A stretch of DNA of 64,000 nucleotides from Candidatus Caldatribacterium sp. (GTDB lineage: Bacteria > Atribacterota > Atribacteria > Atribacterales > Caldatribacteriaceae): the NCBI GenBank assembly GCA_025060675.1, contig JANXBI010000063.1, forward strand, positions 48,935 through 112,934. The letters are read 5' to 3'. Under the pieces are notes generated by a model, which ran no database searches, was not told the origin of the DNA, and saw only the letters and a program-made list of their open reading frames with translations. Within the stretch, counting starts at the first letter, position 1. Each line of letters opens with the position of its first letter. The translations under genes and the position numbers were made by a program. Of this stretch, positions 1 to 7,818 are shown piece after piece.

Positions 1-2
1 AA

Positions 3-1124
3 GGCACAGAGGGCCGTCCTTTAGATCGTTGGCTGGTTCACAATTTCTGGAAACTCACCAAAGATGTTCGAGAGGCTCTGGATCGTTTCGAGATCTCGAA
101 AGCTGCGAAGGCTATTGAGGAATTTGTTGTCGAAGACCTTAGCAACTGGTACATTCGACGTTCTAGAAGGAAATTTTGGAAGTCCCAGTGGGATGCAGAA
201 AAAGAGGAGGCCTATGCGACACTTTACAGTGTGCTCCTTGAGCTTACAAAGCTCCTTGCCCCCTTTATTCCTTTTACTTCAGAAATTTTATACCAGAACC
301 TTTCCTCTTCCCTTCCCACAAGGAAGGAGAGCGTTCACCTTGAAACGTATCCTGAGGTTGCAGAGAATCGTATCGATTGGGAACTCCTTTCCTCTATGGG
401 TATCGTTCGTCGGTTAGTAAACCTTGGCAGAGCGGTGCGGAATAAGGTAGGTATCAAACTTCGTCAACCACTGCGGAGTGCGACCTTGGTCCTTCCTGAG
501 GAAGATGCGCTTCGTGTACGAGGCTTTGCCGATCTTATCCGGGATGAGCTCAATGTGAAGAATGTTTTCTGGGCTCAGGATTTGCCAGAGTATATTACCG
601 TGCGCTTGAAACCTCGCTTTTCCCTCCTCGGTCCTCGATATGGGGAAAAGGTGAAAGAAATCGCCAAAGCTCTCGCTGGTTGTTCTCAAGAAATTGCCCG
701 GAGTTTCTTGCGAGAGGGAAACATTACCGTTTCAGGGGTGACCTTAGACCGTGACTCGGTAGAGGTTATCCTCGAGGCCGAAGGACATGTTTCCGTGGAA
801 AGCGAAGGTCGGTACGCGGTCATTCTCGATACAGCTCTTGATGAGGAACTCCGAACAGAGGGTTTGGTACGAGATCTTGTGCATGCTATCCAAATGTGGC
901 GAAAAGAATTGGGTCTTGAGGTAGAAGAACGGATTGTACTGACTTTTTCAACAGACTCTGACTCAGCTCTCCTGAGGATTGTCGAGAGGTACCGAGAGTT
1001 TATTCAAGAGGAGGTTCTGGCCCAAAGCCTTTCTGTAGCTGCTCTTTCTGAAGATGCGGATGTAGTTCGAGAGTTTTCCTTTGATGGAAAGAAAGCCCGT
1101 CTGAGCATAAGGAGGTCGGCATGA
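3..1124 (+). CDS. ileS: Isoleucyl-tRNA synthetase, C-terminal part (5' truncated by window edge)
   Basis: This is the 3' part of a gene that charges tRNA-Ile with isoleucine in the cytoplasm; about 373 codons are visible and the reading frame is open from the window edge. The first visible residues include LDRWLVHNF, followed by DLSNWYIRRSRRKFW, the anticodon-binding-domain signature of class Ia IleRS. A long C-terminal domain follows, ending near KARLSIRRSA, with no Cys-X2-Cys zinc finger. The LSNWYIRRSRRKFW block and the missing C-terminal zinc finger fit the type-2 (eukaryote/archaea-like) IleRS form rather than the E. coli type; that subtype is my inference from the C-terminal part only. 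The stop overlaps the next start by 4 bases (ATGA). Confidence 0.95.
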   Translation, partial: GTEGRPLDRWLVHNFWKLTKDVREALDRFEISKAAKAIEEFVVEDLSNWYIRRSRRKFWKSQWDAEKEEAYATLYSVLLELTKLLAPFIPFTSEILYQNLSSSLPTRKESVHLETYPEVAENRIDWELLSSMGIVRRLVNLGRAVRNKVGIKLRQPLRSATLVLPEEDALRVRGFADLIRDELNVKNVFWAQDLPEYITVRLKPRFSLLGPRYGEKVKEIAKALAGCSQEIARSFLREGNITVSGVTLDRDSVEVILEAEGHVSVESEGRYAVILDTALDEELRTEGLVRDLVHAIQMWRKELGLEVEERIVLTFSTDSDSALLRIVERYREFIQEEVLAQSLSVAALSEDADVVREFSFDGKKARLSIRRSA

Positions 1125-2293
1125 AGCGGGAGAGGCGATGGATCTTTTGGGCGGTCTTGCTTGGGTTCTTTTTCTCCATCGGAGAGTGTGGTGTTGTCTT
1201 TGGTGTTACGTATCATGAAGTCAAGGAGGGGGAAAGTCTCTGGGTTATTGCCCGTCGATATGGCGTTCCTCTTGAGAGGCTTTTCGAGCTTAATGGCCTC
1301 TCAGAAAAGAGCATTCTTCATCCTGGCATGAAAATCCTTATCGATGGGGAGCGAGATGCTACAAGTGGCAACCTTTTATACGAAGTTCGGGCGGGAGACA
1401 CCCCTTGGGGTATTGCCCGTGAGTTCCAAATTCCAGTACGCCTCCTCCTTGAGGCCAACGGTCTCAATGAGAAAAGCATCCTCAGGATTGGACAGAAACT
1501 CGTTATCCCTCTTTCGAGCCAAGTAAACTCTAATACTCCAAAGAGTGGGCAGACCGCACGGCATTACGTTCACACTGTCCGCAAAGGCGACTCCCTATGG
1601 CGCCTTTCTCGTCAGTATGGCGTAAGCTTACGTTCTCTCATGGAGGCTAATAATCTCACCGAGAAAAGTATTCTTCAAGTAGGTATGCGTCTTGTGATTC
1701 CTCGAGAAGTTGATAGGTCCTTCTCAGGTATTGAGAGATCGTCCTGGGGGACGTATACGGTGCGGAAAGGGGATACTCTCTGGGGTATTTCTCGTCAATT
1801 AGGTATTCCTCTCCAAGATCTCCTTAAAGCCAATGGACTTCGGGAGACGAGTGTGCTCCAGGTTGGGCAGGTGCTTCGTGTCCCCGGACGGGGAGAAGGC
1901 GTTTTTTCCGTGCAAAGTGCTAAAGGAACATTGCTTTGGCCTGCTCATGGACGAATTTCTTCCCGTTTTGGTCGCCGGGGGCGGGGATTCCACTATGGCA
2001 TTGACATTATCATTCCTGCAGGAACAGTGATTCGAGCCGCCGATGATGGTGTAGTGAGCTATAGCGGGTGGATGAGTGGGTATGGGCGTGTTGTTATTCT
2101 CACCCATGCTTCAGGGTTGCAGACGGTGTATGCTCATAACGCTGTGAATCTTGTTCGAGAAGGGCAAAGGGTACGGAGGGGAGATCCTATTGCCCGTGCT
2201 GGTTCGACAGGTAATGCAACGTGTCCTCACGTGCATTTTGAGGTGCGACGTTATGGTCGCCCTGTCGATCCTCTCGAATTCCTACGGAGGTAA
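1121..2293 (+). CDS. Secreted LysM-repeat M23 family peptidase
   Basis: A predicted exported cell-wall hydrolase of 390 aa. Residues about 8-28 form a hydrophobic signal or anchor segment. Four LysM peptidoglycan-binding repeats follow (near residues 30-75, 87-131, 149-193 and 211-255), each with the VRKGDSLW-type start and an ILQVGM-type end, joined by short polar linkers. The C-terminal 120 residues are an M23 (LytM/gamma-D) metallopeptidase domain: SRFGRRGRGFHYGIDI carries the first zinc His and Asp, and CPHVHFEV the HxH pair. Both parts of the metal site are present, so the enzyme looks active rather than a NlpD/EnvC-type degenerate activator. Start ATG 1121 overlaps the ileS stop, suggesting translational coupling. 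Confidence 0.92.
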   Translation: MKRERRWIFWAVLLGFFFSIGECGVVFGVTYHEVKEGESLWVIARRYGVPLERLFELNGLSEKSILHPGMKILIDGERDATSGNLLYEVRAGDTPWGIAREFQIPVRLLLEANGLNEKSILRIGQKLVIPLSSQVNSNTPKSGQTARHYVHTVRKGDSLWRLSRQYGVSLRSLMEANNLTEKSILQVGMRLVIPREVDRSFSGIERSSWGTYTVRKGDTLWGISRQLGIPLQDLLKANGLRETSVLQVGQVLRVPGRGEGVFSVQSAKGTLLWPAHGRISSRFGRRGRGFHYGIDIIIPAGTVIRAADDGVVSYSGWMSGYGRVVILTHASGLQTVYAHNAVNLVREGQRVRRGDPIARAGSTGNATCPHVHFEVRRYGRPVDPLEFLRR

Positions 2294-2295
2294 CG

Positions 2296-2847
2296 ATGAA
2301 TCGCGAAGAGGCTCTTACGTTCCTTGGAAGATACTTAAAAGCCAAGAATCTCATAAAACATAGTCTTGCCTGTGAGGCCATCATGAGGCGTCTTGCGGAA
2401 CATTTCGGTGAAGATCCTGAAGAGTGGGCTATGGCTGGTCTCCTCCACGATATTGATTACGAATTAACAAGAGAGCATCCGGAAGAACACGGCCTTCGTG
2501 GAGCCTACCTCCTTGAAGAGGCTGGTCTCTCGGAGGCGGTAGTTGCGGCTGTTCGGGCACATAATGAGATGACTGGGTATAAGCCTGTGAGAAACATCGA
2601 GAAGGCCCTCTGGGCTACGGATCCAACAAGTGGGTTCGTTGTGGCCTGTGTTCTCATTCATCCTGAGAGGAATATTCACAAAGTGGATGTTCCCTTTCTT
2701 CTTTCCCGCTTTAGAGAGAAGAGCTTCGCCCGTGGAGCAAATCGTGACCAAATTCGTTCTTGTGAGGGCATTGGTCTCTCTCTTGAGCAGTTTTTGGGAA
2801 TCGCTCTTTTTGCCATGCAAGAGAGGGCTGAAGAGTTAGAGCTTTAG
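2296..2847 (+). CDS. HD-domain (HDIG-type) phosphohydrolase-like protein
   Basis: A 183-aa cytoplasmic protein with an HD metal-dependent phosphohydrolase fold: His near residue 19 (KHSLACEAIM), then LLHDIDYE with the HD doublet, and later EHGLRGAYLLEE and VRAHNEM supplying further metal-ligand histidines. It resembles the HDIG/HAD-adjacent family often annotated as HDIG domain-containing protein. Substrate is unknown; nucleotides are plausible for this fold. It starts 3 bases after the LysM peptidase stop, so it is probably co-transcribed with it, and it is the last gene before the heat-shock promoter. Confidence 0.8.
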   Translation: MNREEALTFLGRYLKAKNLIKHSLACEAIMRRLAEHFGEDPEEWAMAGLLHDIDYELTREHPEEHGLRGAYLLEEAGLSEAVVAAVRAHNEMTGYKPVRNIEKALWATDPTSGFVVACVLIHPERNIHKVDVPFLLSRFREKSFARGANRDQIRSCEGIGLSLEQFLGIALFAMQERAEELEL

Positions 2848-2884
2848 CGAATATTTTCTTTTTTGGACTCCGTTTTGACAATCC

Positions 2885-2913
2885 TTGACAAAAAGGACAG
2901 TCCTTCATATAAT
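2885..2913 (+). promoter_or_regulatory. Sigma70-type promoter of the heat-shock operon
   Basis: A perfect -35 TTGACA (2885-2890), 17-base spacer and perfect -10 TATAAT (2908-2913) lie about 40 bases ahead of the Hsp20 start. A second TTGACA sits 10 bases upstream (2875-2880) as a direct repeat. A promoter this strong normally needs a repressor, and an HspR/MerR-like regulator is encoded in the same operon. Confidence 0.8.
2893..2905. promoter_or_regulatory. 13-bp palindrome in promoter spacer, candidate operator
   Basis: AAGGAC-A-GTCCTT is a perfect 6-bp-arm inverted repeat lying between the -35 and -10 boxes. A third half-site (TCCTT, 2882-2886) overlaps the -35, so AAGGA/TCCTT occurs three times in alternating orientation. 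It does not match the HAIR consensus (CTTGAGT-N7-ACTCAAG) that I know for HspR. Binding by the operon's own MerR-type protein is an inference from position. Confidence 0.5.
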
Positions 2914-2953
2914 TTCTCATGAAAGGTCAAAGAAGGTAAAAGGGGGTGGAACT

Positions 2954-3382
2954 ATGGTTATCCCGCGATTCGACTTGTGGCGTGATATCGCTGATCTCCA
3001 GGAGCGTGTCGCTCGTCTTCTTGAGGAGACTTTTCCCACTCGTGAGCGACAGAGAGAGGTGTGGGTTCCTCCGGTCGATGTGATAGAAGGAGAGAAAGAA
3101 ATCCTTCTTCTCTTCGACTTGCCTGGAGTGGAGCAGAAAGATATCGATATTAGCGTTTCAGGAGATCAAATCACCGTGAAAGGGGAACGGAAGCCGCTTG
3201 ACAGTGAAACTCGCTTCCTCCGTCAAGAGAGAGTCTTTGGACCTTTTTCGCGAACTTTTGCCCTTCGGATCCCTGTCGACATTGATAAGGTCACTGCAGT
3301 GTACCGAAATGGTGTCTTGGAAGTTCGTCTGCCTAAAGTTGAAGAAGGGAAAGCAAGAAAAGTTCCTATTCAGGAAGGGTGA
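2954..3382 (+). CDS. Small heat-shock protein, Hsp20/alpha-crystallin family
   Basis: A 142-aa ATP-independent holdase that keeps unfolding proteins soluble. The alpha-crystallin domain spans about residues 38-130, with the GVLEVRLPK strand near the C-terminus and a short tail containing VPI, similar to the I-x-I oligomerisation motif. I chose ATG 2954 because GGGGGTGG lies just upstream and because the longer frame would begin inside the promoter's -35 box. It is the first gene of the hsp20-dnaJ-hspR-clp operon. Confidence 0.93.
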   Translation: MVIPRFDLWRDIADLQERVARLLEETFPTRERQREVWVPPVDVIEGEKEILLLFDLPGVEQKDIDISVSGDQITVKGERKPLDSETRFLRQERVFGPFSRTFALRIPVDIDKVTAVYRNGVLEVRLPKVEEGKARKVPIQEG

Positions 3383-3405
3383 GAGGGGAGAACTCCTCCC
3401 CTCTC
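3381..3405 (+). other. Perfect 10-bp hairpin between hsp20 and dnaJ
   Basis: GAGAGGGGAG and CTCCCCTCTC pair perfectly around a 5-base loop. The hairpin overlaps the hsp20 stop codon and ends 18 bases before dnaJ. No T-run follows, so it is not a classical intrinsic terminator. It could stabilise the hsp20 message after processing or partly attenuate transcription. Confidence 0.6.
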
Positions 3406-3423
3406 CCGTGAGGGGGTTGTAGT

Positions 3424-4476
3424 ATGGAGTTCAAAGACTACTATGCCATCCTTGGTGTACCGCGAAATGCTGATGAGAAAGAAATAAAGAAAGCTTACCG
3501 TCGCTTGGCACGGAAGTACCATCCAGACCTTAACCCTGGTGATAAAGAGGCCGAGCGCAAGTTTAAAGAAATCAACGAAGCGTATGAGGTTCTGAGCGAC
3601 CCTGAAAAGCGTAAGCGGTACGACGAACTTGGTGCAGCTTGGACAACGTACGGTCAAAGAGACACTGAAGCCTTCTGGCAAGATTTTTACCGCCGGTATG
3701 GTTCCTCAGCACAAACCTCTTCTCGTTTTGAGGCGGACTTTGAATTTGGTGACTTCAGTGATTTCTTCAAGATGTTTTTTGGTGATCTCCTGGGAGATCG
3801 AATCCGTTCTCGGAGAGCGACCACATTCCGTTTTTCTTCACCTCCAGGAGGTTTTGCTGCAACGGAAGAGCGGCAGGAACTTACTCAGGATGTAGAGATC
3901 TCTTTTGAGGAGAGTTTCCATGGTACGAGCCGGAACCTCCGAGTGGAATACGATGAAATCTGTTCATTTTGTGGGGGAACGGGGAGAGAAGGAATGGGTG
4001 TACGATGTTCCTCTTGCGGAGGAGAAGGAGTGCAAAGAAGGAGTAAAACGGTAAGTGTAAGCATTCCTCCTGGTGTTAGTGATGGCGCAAAGCTTCGAGT
4101 GCCAAAAGTGGCTTCAGGACGGGATTTGTACCTCCATGTTCGTGTACGCCCGCACCCCTTTTTCAAGAGAGAGGGGGATGACGTCCTTTTAGATTTGCCG
4201 GTAACCTTTGCCGAGGCTGCTTTAGGGTCGGAAGTTGAGGTACCCACTTTAACTGGGAGAGTCCGCATGAGAATTCCTCCGGAGACTCAAAATGGGACGG
4301 TATTTCGCTTGCGAGGATTAGGTTTCCCGAAGAGGGGAAATCAGGATCGAGGGGATCAGTTAGTCAAGATTCAAGTCATGGTTCCTCAAGGTCTCACTGA
4401 ACGGGAAAGAGAACTCCTCCGAGAATTTGCTGCGCTTCGGAGAGAAAACCCCAGGAGGCATCTTCTCAGTGCGTGA
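3424..4476 (+). CDS. dnaJ: DnaJ/CbpA-type J-domain co-chaperone with a half zinc finger
   Basis: A 350-aa Hsp40 that stimulates DnaK ATPase activity and delivers substrates. The J domain covers residues 1-70 with HPD at 33-35. A linker rich in acidic and aromatic residues follows. Around residues 180-201 there are only two CxxCxGxG motifs (CSFCGGTG and CSSCGGEG), where canonical DnaJ has four, so at most one zinc centre can form. The C-terminal substrate-binding domains (about 205-335) are typical, including the FRLRGLGFP segment. No dnaK or grpE is nearby; the partners here are Hsp20 and a Clp ATPase. Confidence 0.9.
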   Translation: MEFKDYYAILGVPRNADEKEIKKAYRRLARKYHPDLNPGDKEAERKFKEINEAYEVLSDPEKRKRYDELGAAWTTYGQRDTEAFWQDFYRRYGSSAQTSSRFEADFEFGDFSDFFKMFFGDLLGDRIRSRRATTFRFSSPPGGFAATEERQELTQDVEISFEESFHGTSRNLRVEYDEICSFCGGTGREGMGVRCSSCGGEGVQRRSKTVSVSIPPGVSDGAKLRVPKVASGRDLYLHVRVRPHPFFKREGDDVLLDLPVTFAEAALGSEVEVPTLTGRVRMRIPPETQNGTVFRLRGLGFPKRGNQDRGDQLVKIQVMVPQGLTERERELLREFAALRRENPRRHLLSA

Positions 4477-4490
4477 AGGAGGGTGCAAGA

Positions 4491-4811
4491 ATGAAACGGA
4501 AACTCTTACAAAATGCGGAGTACTTGACTATTGGAGTCGTAGCGGAGATGACTCAGGTGCATCCTCAGACGCTCCGCTATTACGAACGAGTTGGTCTTAT
4601 CACCCCTAAACGAGGAAAGGGAAATGTACGTTTTTATACCCAAAGCGACGTTGAACGAATTCGGCGTATTAAGGTCCTCACTCAGGACATGGGGGTGAAT
4701 CTTGCTGGGGTTGAAATCATACTGCGGTTGAGTGATCAACTCGAGAAGCTTCGACAGGAGAAAGAGGCACTCGAACACCAGAAAAAGGGGGATGAAGGAA
4801 ATGCGGTTTGA
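4491..4811 (+). CDS. hspR: MerR-family regulator, HspR-like
   Basis: A 106-aa DNA-binding protein. The winged helix-turn-helix occupies residues about 10-75 (LTIGVVAEMTQVHPQTLRYY, then GLITPKR and VRFYTQSDVERIRRI), with a short coiled-coil dimerisation tail. No effector-binding domain or metal-binding Cys is present, as in HspR heat-shock repressors, which commonly lie beside dnaJ and clpB. Start ATG 4491 is chosen for the AAGGAGGG ribosome site 8 bases upstream; an in-frame GTG at 4473 has none. Its 3' end overlaps clpC by 11 bases. It is the likely regulator of the promoter at 2885-2913, by analogy. Confidence 0.82.
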   Translation: MKRKLLQNAEYLTIGVVAEMTQVHPQTLRYYERVGLITPKRGKGNVRFYTQSDVERIRRIKVLTQDMGVNLAGVEIILRLSDQLEKLRQEKEALEHQKKGDEGNAV

Positions 4812-7233
4812 ACAGTTCACAGAGAAAGCAAAAGAAGCCATTGCGCTAGCACAAGACCTTCTCCTTGAGTATCACCATAATCAGCTCGATGTAGAGCACA
4901 TCCTTCTCGCCCTTCTCAAACAGCCAGATGGTCTTGCCGTGCAGATTATTGAGCGATGTGGGGTGAGCGCTAAAGTCCTTGAACGAGAGCTTGAAGAAGC
5001 TCTCGAGAGGTATCCCAAGATTTACTATCAGGGATCTCAGGAAATGCAAATTTACATCACGCCTCGAGCAAAATCCGTCTTAAGTGGAGCAGAGGAGGAG
5101 GCAAAGCGCCTTAAAGACGAGTACGTTGGGGTAGAGCATCTTCTTATCGCTATTGTTCGGGAAGAAACGGGGACAAGTTACCGAGTTCTCCGTTCTCACG
5201 GTATTGAGGTCGAAAAGGTTTACCGAGCACTTCGGGAAATCCGTGGGCATCGAAGGGTCGAGGATCCACATGCTGAGGGTAAATACATGGCTTTAGAACG
5301 ATACGGAAGGGATCTCACTCGGCTCGCTCGCGAAGGAAAACTTGACCCGGTCATTGGACGGGAAGAAGAAATTCGTCGGGTTGTTCAAATCCTCAGTCGG
5401 AGAACCAAGAATAACCCTGTGCTCATAGGAGATCCCGGGGTTGGGAAGACAGCTATTGTTGAGGGCTTGGCTCAAAAGATCGTACGGGGGGAAGTTCCAG
5501 AAAATCTCAAGAATAAGCGAATAATAGCTCTTGACATGGGAGCACTTCTTGCCGGAGCAAAGTTCCGTGGAGAATTTGAGGAGCGCCTCAAAGCAGTGCT
5601 CGAAGAGGTTCAAAAATCAGAGGGCAAGATCATTCTCTTTATCGATGAGCTTCATACGGTTGTGGGAGCAGGGGCAGCTGAGGGGGCTATAGATGCGGCT
5701 AATCTCTTGAAGCCTGCTCTTGCTCGGGGAGAGCTCCGGTGTATCGGGGCTACGACGCTTGATGAGTACCGAAAGCACATTGAAAAAGACCCAGCACTTG
5801 AGCGAAGGTTCCAACCAGTATATGTGGGTGAGCCAAGCGTGGAAGAAACGAAGGAGATTCTCCGAGGTTTGCGGGATCGTTATGAAGCGCATCACAAAGT
5901 GAAGATTAGTGACGAAGCCATTTGCGCCGCTTGCGAGCTCGCCAGCAAATACATTACCGATCGATTTTTGCCGGATAAGGCTATTGACCTTATGGATGAA
6001 GCAGCAAGTAAGAAACGGATCGAGCTTGAGAGTGTTCCACAGGAGTTGCGAGAAATGGAAGAACGCTTGCAACAGTTGGCAAAGGAAGGAATGGCAGCCG
6101 TACAGGCTCAAGAGTATGAGAAAGCAGCTCGTCTTCGGGATGAAGCAGAGGCTCTACAGAAAAGGTATCTTGAAGAAAAGGAAAAGTGGCTTAGGCAACG
6201 TTCGCTGAACGAAGTGGTTACGGAGGAGGATATTGCCGAAGTTGTTTCAAGTTGGACAGGCATTCCAGTAGCTAAACTGCTTGAGGAGGAACGCAAGAAA
6301 CTCCTGAATATGGAAGAGGAACTGCACAAAAGAGTCGTTGACCAGGAAGAGGCTGTTCACGCAGTTGCAGAAGCTATTCGGCGTTCAAGAGCGGGTATAT
6401 CCGAGGGACGGCGTCCCATTGGGTCTTTCCTCTTCCTCGGTCCTACTGGAGTAGGGAAGACCGAGCTTGCTAAGGCTTTGGCTGAGTTCCTTTTTGGGGA
6501 TGAGGGTGCGCTTTTGCGTATCGATATGTCTGAGTACATGGAGAAGCACTCTGTTGCGCGGTTGATTGGTGCACCTCCGGGTTACGTGGGCTACGAGGAA
6601 GGTGGACAACTCACTGAGGTTGTGCGTCGTAGGCCATACCAGGTTATCCTCTTCGATGAGGTGGAAAAAGCCCATCCTGATGTGTTCAACATATTCCTCC
6701 AAATTCTCGATGATGGCCGACTGACTGACGGACAAGGGAGGACTGTCGATTTCTCGAACACTGTTGTCATCATGACCTCTAATCTTGGAAGCCAGTACTT
6801 TCGCGGGGTAAATCCGGAAAGCAGAGAAGAGATTCAACGAGTGAAAGGGCGTGTTCTTGAAGAGGTACATCGGTACTTCAGGCCGGAATTCGTGAACCGC
6901 ATCGATGAAATTATTGTTTTCCATCCGCTGGGGAAGAAAGAAATTAAAGCAATTGTTAATCTACTAGTAGCTCGGTTGCGGAAGCGCCTAAAGGACCAAG
7001 ATATGGATATCGTGCTTACTGAAGGGGCACAAGAATATCTTGCCGAGCAAGGGTACGATCCCGATTTTGGTGCTCGACCACTACGGCGGCTTATTCAGCG
7101 AGCCATAGAGAGTCCTCTCTCGGCTGAACTTATCCGCGGTACTTTCCGACCTGGTGACGTCATCGAAGTCTATCTTGACGATGGAGTCTTGAAACTCCGT
7201 CGTCTGGGGGCGAAGGAGGAAATCGAGGTATAG
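4801..7233 (+). CDS. clpC: ClpC-like AAA+ ATPase, apparently without ClpP-binding loop
   Basis: An 810-aa two-ring Hsp100 unfoldase. Order: double Clp-N repeat (1-145), AAA1 with Walker A GDPGVGKT near 210 and Walker B LFIDELH near 277, a short UVR-type middle region (about 415-455) diagnostic of ClpC rather than ClpB, and AAA2 with GPTGVGKTEL near 546 and LFDEVEKAH. In the AAA2 segment between MTSNLGS and FRPEFVNRIDEI, where ClpC and ClpA carry the ClpP-docking tripeptide (L/I/V-G-F/L), I see none. It may therefore be a ClpB-like disaggregase with a ClpC chassis. ATG 4801 gives the family-typical MRFEQFTEKA start. Confidence 0.93.
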   Translation: MRFEQFTEKAKEAIALAQDLLLEYHHNQLDVEHILLALLKQPDGLAVQIIERCGVSAKVLERELEEALERYPKIYYQGSQEMQIYITPRAKSVLSGAEEEAKRLKDEYVGVEHLLIAIVREETGTSYRVLRSHGIEVEKVYRALREIRGHRRVEDPHAEGKYMALERYGRDLTRLAREGKLDPVIGREEEIRRVVQILSRRTKNNPVLIGDPGVGKTAIVEGLAQKIVRGEVPENLKNKRIIALDMGALLAGAKFRGEFEERLKAVLEEVQKSEGKIILFIDELHTVVGAGAAEGAIDAANLLKPALARGELRCIGATTLDEYRKHIEKDPALERRFQPVYVGEPSVEETKEILRGLRDRYEAHHKVKISDEAICAACELASKYITDRFLPDKAIDLMDEAASKKRIELESVPQELREMEERLQQLAKEGMAAVQAQEYEKAARLRDEAEALQKRYLEEKEKWLRQRSLNEVVTEEDIAEVVSSWTGIPVAKLLEEERKKLLNMEEELHKRVVDQEEAVHAVAEAIRRSRAGISEGRRPIGSFLFLGPTGVGKTELAKALAEFLFGDEGALLRIDMSEYMEKHSVARLIGAPPGYVGYEEGGQLTEVVRRRPYQVILFDEVEKAHPDVFNIFLQILDDGRLTDGQGRTVDFSNTVVIMTSNLGSQYFRGVNPESREEIQRVKGRVLEEVHRYFRPEFVNRIDEIIVFHPLGKKEIKAIVNLLVARLRKRLKDQDMDIVLTEGAQEYLAEQGYDPDFGARPLRRLIQRAIESPLSAELIRGTFRPGDVIEVYLDDGVLKLRRLGAKEEIEV

Positions 7234-7263
7234 TAGGACTCTCTCCGAAGCTTGGCTTTCCTG

Positions 7264-7292
7264 TTGAGTCGTTCCCTGCCTTAGTTTATAAT
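7264..7292 (+). promoter_or_regulatory. Sigma70-type promoter of the hydrogenase/transhydrogenase locus
   Basis: -35 TTGAGT (7264-7269), 17-base spacer, perfect -10 TATAAT (7287-7292). It lies 34 bases before the HydC-like start at 7326 and drives the first four or more genes of the redox locus. I saw no Rex-like (TTGTGAA-N4-TTCACAA) operator. Confidence 0.7.
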
Positions 7293-7325
7293 ATGAAAAA
7301 ATGCACTTTTGTAGGAGGAGAAACG

Positions 7326-7811
7326 ATGGTGCAGACGCTAGCAGCGCATAGTTCCAAGGAGCAGGAAGAGCTTCTTGAGCAGGTTCTTGAGAGTTTTCGG
7401 GGAAAACCTGGAGCGCTTATCCAAGCGTTGCATAGTGTCCAGAACCTCCTTGGGTACCTTCCTCCTTGGGCGCTGAAAAAAGTTTCGAGAGCTCTTGATG
7501 TCCCGCTAAGCGAGGTATACGGGGTGGTGACGTTCTACCACTTCTTCTCTATGAAGCCTCGTGGAAAGCATGTCATTCAAGTATGTTTGGGGACAGCGTG
7601 TTACGTTCGTGGTGGACAAGAGATCCTCGAACGCCTCCGGAAAGAATTGCAGGTAGATATTGGGGGTGTGACACCGGACGGTCTTTTCTCTCTTGAGGTT
7701 ATGCGGTGTGCCGGTGCATGCGGTCTTGCGCCAGTGATGCGTGTGGATAACGATATCCACAAGCGTGTAAACCCTTCGCACGTTTTGGAGATTCTCAAGA
7801 ACTACGCATAG
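7326..7811 (+). CDS. HydC/NuoE-like [2Fe-2S] thioredoxin-fold subunit (copy 1)
   Basis: A 161-aa NuoE/HydC family protein carrying a [2Fe-2S] cluster close to the flavin of a NuoF/HydB partner. The N-terminal helical part (about 10-70) is followed by a thioredoxin-like domain with the four ligands in CLGTACYVRG and CAGACGLAP. Start ATG 7326 has GTAGGAGGAG upstream; the longer frame from 7293 would overlap the -10 box and is rejected. It is the first gene after the promoter, and in this context it most likely partners the fused HydB-GltD protein at 8750 rather than the hydrogenase set, which has its own HydC at 11830. Confidence 0.88.
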   Translation: MVQTLAAHSSKEQEELLEQVLESFRGKPGALIQALHSVQNLLGYLPPWALKKVSRALDVPLSEVYGVVTFYHFFSMKPRGKHVIQVCLGTACYVRGGQEILERLRKELQVDIGGVTPDGLFSLEVMRCAGACGLAPVMRVDNDIHKRVNPSHVLEILKNYA

Positions 7812-7818
7812 AGTCTCT

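Noticed and set aside
2848..2875. Terminator after the HD gene (T-rich stretch 2853-2864)
   Set aside because: The T-run has no stable stem before it.
2885..2953. N-terminal extension of Hsp20 from TTG 2885
   Set aside because: It would start in the -35 box and run through the -10; ATG 2954 has a ribosome site.
3381..3405. Intrinsic terminator after hsp20
   Set aside because: No T-run follows and the downstream operon genes have no other promoter visible.
7240..7270. GACTC...GAGTC inverted repeat as operator before the redox locus
   Set aside because: Arms of only 5 bases with a spacer of over 20; expected by chance.
7293..7325. Upstream start of HydC copy 1
   Set aside because: It begins right after the -10 box, before the expected transcription start; ATG 7326 has GTAGGAGGAG.
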